A stretch of 11,995 bases of DNA, taken from NCBI GenBank assembly GCA_023417885.1, contig JAEZED010000173.1, positions 1 through 11,995 on the forward strand. The letters run 5' to 3'. Position numbers and translations under genes: made by a program. This document shows positions 6,598 to 11,995 of the stretch, piece by piece. The stretch's first letter is position 1; each line of letters begins with the position of its first letter. This DNA comes from Planctomycetota bacterium (GTDB lineage: Bacteria; Planctomycetota; Phycisphaerae; Tepidisphaerales; Tepidisphaeraceae). Below the pieces are notes generated by a model. That model was not told the origin of the DNA and ran no database searches. It worked only from the letters and a program-made list of their open reading frames with translations.

Positions 6598-7554
6598 TCA
6601 CTCCTCCGCGGCCGGCGGTTCCTGCTTCAGGTATTTCACCGCGTCGAAGCGGAGGTCCACCCACCGCGGGTACTCACCGCGGAAGGTCTCGTAGACCGTG
6701 CGGAGGTGGGCGAGCTTGGTCTGGGGCGATGCTTCGACGAGGAAGTCCGTCGCCGCCGGCGGCTGGCCCCAGCGAATCTCCGTCTTGCTCGTCGTCCAGA
6801 GGATCACCTGCGCCGCGTCGCTGCTGCCGACGTTGCTCACGTCGATCAGGCTGATGTCCCGCGCCGCCGGCTGGTCGTGCAGCAAGGCTGCGACGTCGAG
6901 CCCCGCGCGAAGCTGCGGGCTGTCCCAGCGCGCTCCCGCGTTGCCCGGCGGGGGGCGAACCAGCCCCGTGATCACGCGCAGGTTGGTCGAGCGATCCGCC
7001 CCGTCCAGGATCGCCTGCACCTCCGCCGGCTCGTAGCGGATCGGCAGCAGCACCGCGTTCGCCGCGACGAGCTGGTAGACCGTCTCGCGCCCGTTGTTCC
7101 ATCGGGCGATCGCCAGCGGCGTGCGGTAAGCGCAGTCGATCAGGATCGAGTCGCGCCCGTCGATCGAGGAGCGCCGGATGCCGTTCACACGCTCGATCCA
7201 GGCGTCCGCCGCCAGGATGTCGTGGAGCTTTACCAGGAGCCCGCGGTCGAGTGTCGATCCCCGGGCCGGGAGCGCCCGCGCGAGACGACCCGCGACCTCG
7301 GCGGCGAGGCGGTCGTTCATCCAGATCGGTCGGTTGACCAGCACCAGCGCCGGCGGTTGTTCGACGACGGCGTATTCCTGCCGGACATGCTCCCCCAGCG
7401 CGCGATAGCCGATCGCGAAGGCCCCGACGACCGCGACGACGCCGCAGGCATGCACGAGTCGGCGCGTCCATCGCTTGCGCCGCTCGATCTGCTCGGGGGT
7501 CAGGGGCTTGGGCTTGTCTATCTTCCTGCGGGACTGGGGTCGAACTTTGGCCAT
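6598..7554 (-). CDS. ftsQ: Cell division protein FtsQ-like
   Basis: The product is a 318-residue bitopic membrane protein. It has a basic cytoplasmic tail (about residues 1-32), one transmembrane helix (about 33-50, HACGVVAVVGAFAIGY), then an extracytoplasmic part. Residues 65-170 fit a POTRA-plus-beta layout: WIERVNGIRR, then ILIDCAYRTPLAIARW, then LVAANAVLLP. Near the C-terminus, TKLAHLRTVYETF followed by WVDLRFDAV (299-307) resembles the YVDLRY segment of FtsQ. FtsQ/DivIB links early and late division proteins in the inner membrane. The start, ATG 7554, has no clear ribosome site; a TTG at 7599 is the only earlier in-frame alternative. It is last in the murC-murB-ddl-ftsQ order, 195 bases after ddl. 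Overall sequence similarity to model FtsQ is low, so the call rests on layout, C-terminal motif and position. Confidence 0.75.
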   Translation of the reverse strand: MAKVRPQSRRKIDKPKPLTPEQIERRKRWTRRLVHACGVVAVVGAFAIGYRALGEHVRQEYAVVEQPPALVLVNRPIWMNDRLAAEVAGRLARALPARGSTLDRGLLVKLHDILAADAWIERVNGIRRSSIDGRDSILIDCAYRTPLAIARWNNGRETVYQLVAANAVLLPIRYEPAEVQAILDGADRSTNLRVITGLVRPPPGNAGARWDSPQLRAGLDVAALLHDQPAARDISLIDVSNVGSSDAAQVILWTTSKTEIRWGQPPAATDFLVEASPQTKLAHLRTVYETFRGEYPRWVDLRFDAVKYLKQEPPAAEE

Positions 7555-7635
7555 GCGGTCAAGTCGAACATCGGCACCGCGATGCCCAGGCCTCCACAAG
7601 AACCGTCCGATAGCCGTAGCAATGCCGCACCTGAA

Positions 7636-7709
7636 CCGCGGCGGGCGGTTGGCCGGGACTGGCGCGGCCCGGCCACTTAGCGGCCCCCTCAGCCGACCTC
7701 CCGCCGCGG
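7636..7709 (-). other. Branched inverted-repeat structure in the ddl-ftsQ gap
   Basis: CCGCGGCGGG (7636-7645) is perfectly complementary to CCCGCCGCGG (7700-7709). Enclosed are an 8-bp hairpin (7650-7657 with 7668-7675) and a short CGGC/GCCG hairpin (7681-7684 with 7692-7695). Together they can form a three-way junction in the transcript, about 80 bases ahead of the ftsQ start. It could be a leader control element, an attenuator or a processing site. High GC makes chance pairing a real alternative. Confidence 0.4.
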
Positions 7710-7749
7710 AGAGCCGGGCGGGCGACGATCCGAGTACATTCCGCCTTCC

Positions 7750-8670
7750 TCAGGCGGCGACCGCTTCGGGACGGCGCGAGGCGTTCACGACCAGCGCGTC
7801 GCAAAGCTCGGGGAAACCCATGCCCGCCTGCCGCGCTGCGTCGGGCAGCAGGCTGCGGCCGGTGAAGCCGGGCATCGTGTTGATCTCCAGCAGGAATGCG
7901 TTCCCCGTCCGATCCACCATCACGTCCACGCGCGACAGATCGCGCGCGCCGATGATCTGGTGCGCCTCGAGGCACATCTCCTGGAGCCGCGCTACGGCGG
8001 CCTCGTCCAGCACGTCGGGCAGGTCGAACCGGTGCGCCGCGCCGCTGGGGCTGTACTTCTGCTGGTAGTCGAACCACTGCCCTTCGCCCGGGTCGATCCA
8101 GATCGGCGGAAGGGCGCGATCGAAGAGGATGCCGACGGTGAGCTCCCAGCCGTCGATGAACTGCTCCACCATGCACCGCCCGTACTTGGCGACGAGGTAG
8201 CTCACCGGCTCGCTGATGTCCGCCTGCTGCTCGGCGGGGGTGCGGCGGATGAAGCAGTCGATGCTGCTGCCCCCGCCGACGGGCTTGACGACGCAGGGGC
8301 CTGGGGCCTGGCGCACGCTGGGCGTGTCGATGAGGCGGAAGGCGGGCGTCGGCAGGCCCGCGAGCTGCCAGATGCGCTTGGTCTCGGCCTTGTCCATCCC
8401 GAGCCGGCTGGCGGCCGACCCGCTGCCGACGAAGGCCAGGTCGCGCTCCTCGAGGATCGCCTGGAGTTCGCCGCTCTCGCCCCATTCGCCGTGTAGAACG
8501 GGGAAGACGACGTCCGCAGGCACATCCAGCGCCGAGAGGCTTCCCGGCTCGATGTCGGCAAGGTGCACCGCGTGGCCGGCCTCCTTGAGGGCGGCGGCGA
8601 CGGCGCGCCCGCTCGTCAGGCTGATTTCACGTTCGTTGCTGGGACCCCCAGCCAATACGGTCACTCGCAT
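7750..8670 (-). CDS. ddl: D-alanine--D-alanine ligase
   Basis: This ATP-grasp enzyme joins two D-Ala to make the dipeptide that MurF adds to UDP-MurNAc-tripeptide; it is cytoplasmic. The product is 306 residues, normal for DdlB-type enzymes. Visible motifs are AGGPSNEREISL (7-18, with the conserved Glu15), VLHGEWGE (58-65), VGSGSAASRLGMDK (81-94), VVKPVGGGSS (127-136, ATP-binding), EQFIDGWELTVG (169-180), FDYQQKY (200-206), RVDVM (247-251) and LEINTMPGFT (261-270, Mg2+ and D-Ala binding). The Tyr of the QKY loop is present, which fits D-Ala-D-Ala rather than D-Ala-D-lactate specificity (inference from known ligases). The start, ATG 8670, has AAGGAG six bases upstream, held in a hairpin loop. 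It lies between murB and ftsQ, the classical dcw position. Confidence 0.96.
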   Translation of the reverse strand: MRVTVLAGGPSNEREISLTSGRAVAAALKEAGHAVHLADIEPGSLSALDVPADVVFPVLHGEWGESGELQAILEERDLAFVGSGSAASRLGMDKAETKRIWQLAGLPTPAFRLIDTPSVRQAPGPCVVKPVGGGSSIDCFIRRTPAEQQADISEPVSYLVAKYGRCMVEQFIDGWELTVGILFDRALPPIWIDPGEGQWFDYQQKYSPSGAAHRFDLPDVLDEAAVARLQEMCLEAHQIIGARDLSRVDVMVDRTGNAFLLEINTMPGFTGRSLLPDAARQAGMGFPELCDALVVNASRRPEAVAA

Positions 8671-8688
8671 CGCAGACTCCTTTCTGCG
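8671..8688 (-). promoter_or_regulatory. ddl ribosome binding site displayed in a hairpin loop
   Basis: On the - strand, CGCAGA, then AAGGAG, then TCTGCG, directly followed by the ATG of ddl. The two six-base arms are perfectly complementary and the six-base loop is exactly the Shine-Dalgarno sequence. The stem ends one base before the start codon. Such a fold could modulate ribosome access. Confidence 0.5.
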
Positions 8689-8785
8689 GAGGTGTCGGGT
8701 CTGCCGGTTGTCGCCGCCCGCTGCCTGTCCGCGGCGCTTTCTCAGGCCGGGGGTGGCGGGGGAGGGGGCGACACGGGCAGCGTGA

Positions 8786-9718
8786 TCAAGGCCACATCTT
8801 CACTTCCGTCTCCAGCCGCACGCCGTGGCGGGCCTCGACCTTTTCCTTCACCTCGGCCACGAGGTTCCGCACGTCCTGCGCGGAGCACCCGGGGTGTGCG
8901 ACGATGAAGTTGGCGTGCTTGGTGCTGACTTCGGCGTTGCCGACCCGCAGCCCCTTGAGGCCGCTCCGGTCGATCAGCGAACCCGCCGAGACGCCGCGCG
9001 GGTTCTTGAACATGCAGCCGGCCGACTTCGTGTTCAGCGGCTGGGTGCTGTTCTTGTACATCCAGATTTCCTTCGTCCGCTTCGTGCAGGCCTCAGGGTC
9101 GTCCAGCTCCAGCTCGAGCTCGGCGCCCAGGATGTACGGGGCCACGATGTTCGTGCGGCGATACTCGAAGATCAGGTCGTCGCGCGTCCGCTCGAAGAGG
9201 TTCCCCGCGGCGTCCATGACGGTGACCCGGGTGATGTTCGCGCCGAAGTCGCCGAACTTCCCGCCCGCGTTCATGCGAATCCCGCCGCCCACCGTCCCGG
9301 GAATGCCCGCCATGCACTCGATTCCCGCCAGCCCCTCGCGGCAGGTGTGGAGCACGAGCTTCTGGAGATCGACGCCGGCGTTCACCTTCAACAGCGCGCT
9401 GCCGTTGGCCTCGTCGCGCTCGATCGTCACCTGACGCCAGTACTCCTCGCCCAGCCGGATCACCGCCCCGGGAACGCCCTCGTCGCTCACCAGGACGTTC
9501 GCGCCCAGCCCGAGCACGTAGACGGGAATGCCGAACTCCTCGCACCGCCGGGCCACCTCCGCCAGCTCCTCGGGGTTGCGCGGGCGGATGAAGTAGCGCG
9601 CGGGCCCGCCGATGCGGAACCACGTGTACCGCGCCAGCGGGAAGTCGAACTCGACGATGTCGCGAAGGTCCTCGAAGGGCTGCTGCATGCGCGAGGGGGT
9701 GGGTTCGGCGAGGGTCAT
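8786..9718 (-). CDS. murB: UDP-N-acetylmuramate dehydrogenase (UDP-N-acetylenolpyruvoylglucosamine reductase)
   Basis: This FAD flavoenzyme reduces UDP-GlcNAc-enolpyruvate to UDP-MurNAc with NADPH, the second committed step of peptidoglycan synthesis. The product is 310 residues, a usual length for MurB. Motifs are YTWFRIGGPA (31-40) and LGLGANVLVSDEGVPG (69-84) in the FAD-binding part, AGIPGTVGGGIRMNAGG (137-153, with Arg148), EYRRTN (185-190), QPLNTKSAGCMFKNP (226-240), and a final ETEV whose Glu305 fits the catalytic Glu. The proton-donor position that is Ser in Escherichia coli MurB is Cys235 here. I chose ATG 9718 because GAGAGGAG lies ten bases upstream; an earlier in-frame extension has no support, and ATG 9688 has no ribosome site. 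It sits 123 bases after murC and 115 before ddl. Confidence 0.95.
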   Translation of the reverse strand: MTLAEPTPSRMQQPFEDLRDIVEFDFPLARYTWFRIGGPARYFIRPRNPEELAEVARRCEEFGIPVYVLGLGANVLVSDEGVPGAVIRLGEEYWRQVTIERDEANGSALLKVNAGVDLQKLVLHTCREGLAGIECMAGIPGTVGGGIRMNAGGKFGDFGANITRVTVMDAAGNLFERTRDDLIFEYRRTNIVAPYILGAELELELDDPEACTKRTKEIWMYKNSTQPLNTKSAGCMFKNPRGVSAGSLIDRSGLKGLRVGNAEVSTKHANFIVAHPGCSAQDVRNLVAEVKEKVEARHGVRLETEVKMWP

Positions 9719-9730
9719 GGGCAATCGGCT

Positions 9731-9748
9731 CCTCTCATCCGGGAGAGG
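9731..9748 (-). promoter_or_regulatory. murB ribosome binding site paired in a hairpin
   Basis: On the - strand, CCTCTC, loop CCGGAT, then GAGAGG, a perfect 6-bp stem whose 3' arm is the core of the murB Shine-Dalgarno sequence GAGAGGAG. Pairing would hide most of the ribosome site ten bases before the ATG, so translation could depend on opening this stem, for example by ribosomes or by a competing fold with upstream RNA. Confidence 0.45.
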
Positions 9749-9778
9749 CTCACGCGACGGCGCGCCGCGGGGGGTTGT

Positions 9779-9828
9779 CCGGCTCGTGCGCCTCCGGCGC
9801 GACAGGCCCACGTGGGCCGCCGAGCCGG
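9779..9828 (-). other. Three-way-junction-like structure in the murC-murB gap
   Basis: The outer arms CCGGCTCG (9779-9786) and CGAGCCGG (9821-9828) are perfectly complementary. Between them lie hairpin GCGCC-TCC-GGCGC (9788-9800) and the 14-base perfect palindrome GGCCCACGTGGGCC (9805-9818). All three helices can coexist with short joints, starting 13 bases beyond the murC stop codon on the - strand. The palindrome could instead be a DNA-binding site. No T-run follows, so a simple terminator is unlikely. Confidence 0.45.
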
Positions 9829-9841
9829 GGACATCGGGCCT

Positions 9842-11305
9842 TCAGGCTCCTTCCACCAGGCGCCGGCCTATCTGCCAGACGTTTCCAGCGCCCATCGTAA
9901 CGACCAGATCACCGGCGCGAAGCTCACCTCTGACACGCTCCAGCGTTTTCTCGAACGTCGGCACGTGCTCGGCATGCTGACCGGCGGCGCGGATGCGCTC
10001 CGCCAGCGTCCCGCTGGAGACGAACCGCTGGTCGTCCGCGGTGTCGCGCACGCTGTAGATGTCCGGCAGGAAGACCAGGTCCGCCCCCGCGAAGCTCGTG
10101 GCGAAGTCGTCCAGCAGGTGCCGCGTGCGGCTGGCCTGGTGTGGCTGGAAGATGCAGATCAACCGATCCGGCGCATAACGCTCCCGCAGCGCCGAGAGCG
10201 TCAGGCGGATCTCCGTCGGGTGATGGGCGTAGTCGTCCACCACCGGCGCCCCCACGCCCGCGACCTCCCCCATCGGCATCTGCCGGCGATCCACGCCTCG
10301 GAAGTCGCTCACCGCCTCCGCCGCCTGCTTCACATCCGCGCCCACCGCCACCGCCGCCACCACCGCCTGGGCGGCGTTGTACAAGTTGTGCTGCCCCGGC
10401 ACGCTCAGGCGGATCGTCGCCGCCAGCTTCCCCTCGTGCTGGAGGTGCGCGACCGGGCACCCATCCTTCAGCCCCGCGGGGACGAGCGTCCACTCGCAGC
10501 CCAGCCCCTTACCGACGCGCCAGACACGATCCTTGTGCTCCTCGATCAGGCGCGCCGAGTGCGGGTCGTCGCCGTTGGCGATCAGCCGACCGTCCGACGA
10601 AAGCCCCGCGCAGAACCGGCTGAAGGCCTCCTCGATCTCCGCCAGCCCGCCCGGGTAGGTGTCCAGGTGGTCGGCCTCGATGTTCGTCACCACCGCCACC
10701 TTCGGCGCCAGGTTCAGGAAGCTCCGGTTGAACTCGCACGCCTCGGCGACGAAGACCTCCCCCGTCCCGCTGTGGCTCCCCCCGCCAAGCTGCGGAACGG
10801 TGCCCCCCACGACGAAGCTCGGGTCCAGCCCGCACCGCGTCAGCGCGTAGGCGAGCATGGCCGTCGTCGTCGATTTCCCGTGCGTCCCCGCCACCGCGAT
10901 CCCCACGCGCTCGGCCATGATCTGACCCAGCAGCTCCGCATAGTAGATCGTCCGGATGCCGTACTCGCGCGCCGCGGCGATCTCCTCGTTCTCCTCGCGC
11001 ACCGCCGCCGTGCGGACGACGAGATCGACGTCCGCCGTCAGGAGCGAGCCGTCCTGCTCGTCGGCGACGAGGGCGCCCCGGTCCTCGAGCCGGCGGGTGA
11101 TGTCGGTTGGAAACGGGTCCGTGCCCGAGACGTCGGCCCCGGCGTCCAGCAGGATGTGGGCCAGGCCCGACATTCCGACGCCGCCGATGCCCACGAAATG
11201 CACCCGCCTCCCGGCGAACCGGCTCCGCTGGATCGGCCGTTCCGTGGCCGCGGCGGAAGAGAGGTCGGATGCGCCGATCGTCCGTGATGGCGCGAGGAGG
11301 GACAT
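9842..11305 (-). CDS. murC: UDP-N-acetylmuramate--L-alanine ligase
   Basis: This cytoplasmic ATP-dependent Mur ligase adds L-Ala to UDP-MurNAc, the first amino acid of the stem peptide. The product is 487 residues. Domain 1 has VHFVGIGGVGMSGLA (35-49). The central ATPase domain has AGTHGKSTTTAML (139-151, P-loop), EACEFNRSFL (188-197), TNIEADHLD (207-215) and NGDDP (244-248). Then come VPGQHNLYNA (302-311), FRGVDRRQ (335-342), DDYAHHPTEI (357-366) and FQPHQASRTRHLLDDFA (386-402) in the C-terminal domain. The start is taken as ATG 11305; the frame runs open to 11404, but that part is Arg/Pro-rich and lacks a ribosome site. Even from 11305 there are some 34 residues before the first strand, and no clear Shine-Dalgarno, so a slightly later start is possible. 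It leads the murC-murB-ddl-ftsQ block. Confidence 0.95.
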   Translation of the reverse strand: MSLLAPSRTIGASDLSSAAATERPIQRSRFAGRRVHFVGIGGVGMSGLAHILLDAGADVSGTDPFPTDITRRLEDRGALVADEQDGSLLTADVDLVVRTAAVREENEEIAAAREYGIRTIYYAELLGQIMAERVGIAVAGTHGKSTTTAMLAYALTRCGLDPSFVVGGTVPQLGGGSHSGTGEVFVAEACEFNRSFLNLAPKVAVVTNIEADHLDTYPGGLAEIEEAFSRFCAGLSSDGRLIANGDDPHSARLIEEHKDRVWRVGKGLGCEWTLVPAGLKDGCPVAHLQHEGKLAATIRLSVPGQHNLYNAAQAVVAAVAVGADVKQAAEAVSDFRGVDRRQMPMGEVAGVGAPVVDDYAHHPTEIRLTLSALRERYAPDRLICIFQPHQASRTRHLLDDFATSFAGADLVFLPDIYSVRDTADDQRFVSSGTLAERIRAAGQHAEHVPTFEKTLERVRGELRAGDLVVTMGAGNVWQIGRRLVEGA

Positions 11306-11390
11306 ATGCCCGCCGATGCTACCGCCGGGCGGGGGCACATGCAACGCCGCCGGCAGGGGCGAGGGCGGATAACGTAATGCCGTTGAGCGG

Positions 11391-11445
11391 CCGCGGCGGC
11401 GCATGCGCGACGCTCGACCGCTAACAAACTACACCGCCGCCGCGG
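11391..11445. repeat. Inverted repeat upstream of murC
   Basis: CCGCGGCGGCG (11391-11401) is perfectly complementary to CGCCGCCGCGG (11435-11445), with 33 bases between. It lies between the 99-residue gene and murC and could stall or terminate transcription of the former or structure the leader of the latter. There is no T-run, and the arms are simple GC repeats, so a chance origin is possible. Confidence 0.35.
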
Positions 11446-11462
11446 TCCGCTCCAGCGGCGGG

Positions 11463-11762
11463 TTATTCGTCGGCCGCGCGGCCTTGGCGCGACGGACTCA
11501 AGACGGCGATCGACAAATCACCGGACGGAAACACGTGATACCCGCAGTGCTCGGTGAACACCGCGACCAGCTCCCGAGCCCGATCTTCGATCACGAAGGC
11601 GTACTCGAAGAAGGCAAAGGAACCATCGGGGAAGTTTAGCCGCACGGACTGCCCGGATGGGAAGTCGTACGCCGACAGGTGATCCCGATCCTCGCCGCGG
11701 GTCCGCCGAACGTGGTCGCGAACCAGTTGCTTAAACCCCTGCGGAATCGGCCACGGTCCCAA
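11463..11762 (-). CDS. Uncharacterised 99-residue protein
   Basis: I do not recognise the family. The frame reads as a small soluble protein: an amphipathic N-terminal part (about residues 10-28), then alternating hydrophobic/aromatic stretches typical of beta strands (SVRLNFPDGSFAFFEYAFVI, about 39-58, and ELVAVFTEHCGYHVFP, 64-79), and a polar tail. No signal peptide or membrane segment is seen. The start is TTG 11762, with GGAGG only four bases upstream; no in-frame ATG or GTG is available. Coding is supported by the balanced amino-acid composition, the ribosome site, and codons ending in A/T more often than in the flanking mur genes, the last hinting at recent acquisition. It sits where murG would be expected ahead of murC. 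A role in the cell wall cannot be inferred from position alone. Confidence 0.62.
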   Translation of the reverse strand: MGPWPIPQGFKQLVRDHVRRTRGEDRDHLSAYDFPSGQSVRLNFPDGSFAFFEYAFVIEDRARELVAVFTEHCGYHVFPSGDLSIAVLSPSRQGRAADE

Positions 11763-11795
11763 GGTGCCTCCGACGAATAACTCTGATTAACCTGA

Positions 11796-11823
11796 CCGCC
11801 GGCGCCAATTAGCATGCCGGCGG
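11796..11823. repeat. Inverted repeat upstream of the 99-residue gene
   Basis: CCGCCGGC (11796-11803) pairs perfectly with GCCGGCGG (11816-11823) over a 12-base AT-rich loop, 33 bases ahead of the TTG start. On the - strand it is followed by TCAGGTTAATC, not a clean T-run. It could end transcription from a gene beyond the window or form part of the promoter region; the remaining sequence to 11995 shows no supported gene. Confidence 0.35.
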
Positions 11824-11995
11824 GTGTGCGCCAGGATACCGCGCAGGTGTTGGCGCCGCAATGCGTTGCCGCCTGGCCCGGGGCGGCGCGGGCGGGGACG
11901 ATAAGCAGGCGGCGCGCTATTGCCGGGACGTTTCCTTGCGCGCGAGTGGGGCCGGACGCGGCGGGCATGGACTCCTGCGCACGGCGCCGTGGGCG

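Noticed and set aside
6586..7680. 364-codon open frame on the + strand opposite the ftsQ-like gene
   Set aside because: Composition is that of a shadow frame, while the - strand has a transmembrane helix and FtsQ-like C-terminal motif.
8825..11287. 820-codon open frame on the + strand opposite murB and murC
   Set aside because: Antisense shadow: both sense genes have full sets of family motifs, while the frame gives Arg/Ala/Asp/His-rich low-complexity protein.
11306..11404. N-terminal extension of murC to ATG 11404
   Set aside because: Arg/Pro-rich, no ribosome site, and MurC already has a long N-terminus from ATG 11305.
11980..11991. 12-base palindrome CACGGCGCCGTG at the right edge
   Set aside because: Short GC palindromes are expected by chance at this base composition and the edge prevents seeing any context.
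1..11995. CRISPR array, insertion sequence or prophage
   Set aside because: No regularly spaced repeats, transposase-like or integrase-like product, or phage genes are visible on either strand.

Overview
The window is GC-rich, bacterial, and most likely from a planctomycete, probably of the class Phycisphaerae. Two things point there. Three large pseudopilin-like proteins carry the prepilin N-terminus and the H-X-DG signature that is heavily expanded in Planctomycetes. A peptidoglycan/division gene block also ends at an ftsQ-like gene with no ftsA or ftsZ behind it. The lineage is inferred from gene content; no rRNA or other marker is present.

Left half (about 1-6520): an accessory surface or secretion region built from repeats of two gene types. 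Type one is a roughly 360-residue H-X-DG pseudopilin, present three times in tandem on the + strand (1107-2183, 3299-4381, 4550-5647). Type two is a small secreted protein of roughly 160-170 residues with a signal peptide and one carboxypeptidase-regulatory-like beta-sandwich. It is present twice complete (2282-2761, 6007-6519) and once as a 5' fragment running off the left edge on the - strand (1-164). Strong terminator hairpins follow the first small secreted gene, the second pseudopilin and the last small secreted gene, dividing the region into separate transcription units. Long gene-free stretches lie at 165-1106, 2762-3298 and 5648-6006.

Right half (6598-11305, all on the - strand): a compact piece of the division and cell wall (dcw) cluster in the classical order murC, murB, ddl, ftsQ. 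It encodes two Mur steps of UDP-MurNAc-peptide synthesis, D-Ala-D-Ala ligase, and a bitopic division protein. The order is standard, but the gaps of 115-195 bases are not, and they hold conspicuous predicted RNA structures. Hairpins involve the ribosome binding sites of murB and ddl, and branched (three-way-junction-like) folds sit in the murC-murB and ddl-ftsQ gaps. The + strand secreted-protein unit and the - strand dcw unit converge on a terminator at 6545-6580.

Right edge (11306-11995): in place of murG there is a 99-residue unknown gene on the - strand, then about 230 bases with no recognisable gene.

The two halves appear functionally independent. The left one is probably a lineage-specific set of pseudopilin and secreted-domain pairs; the right one is core envelope biosynthesis. 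The observations most worth following are the repeated pseudopilin/secreted-domain module with its H-X11-DG spacing and conserved C-terminal tail, and the structured intergenic RNAs of the dcw block.
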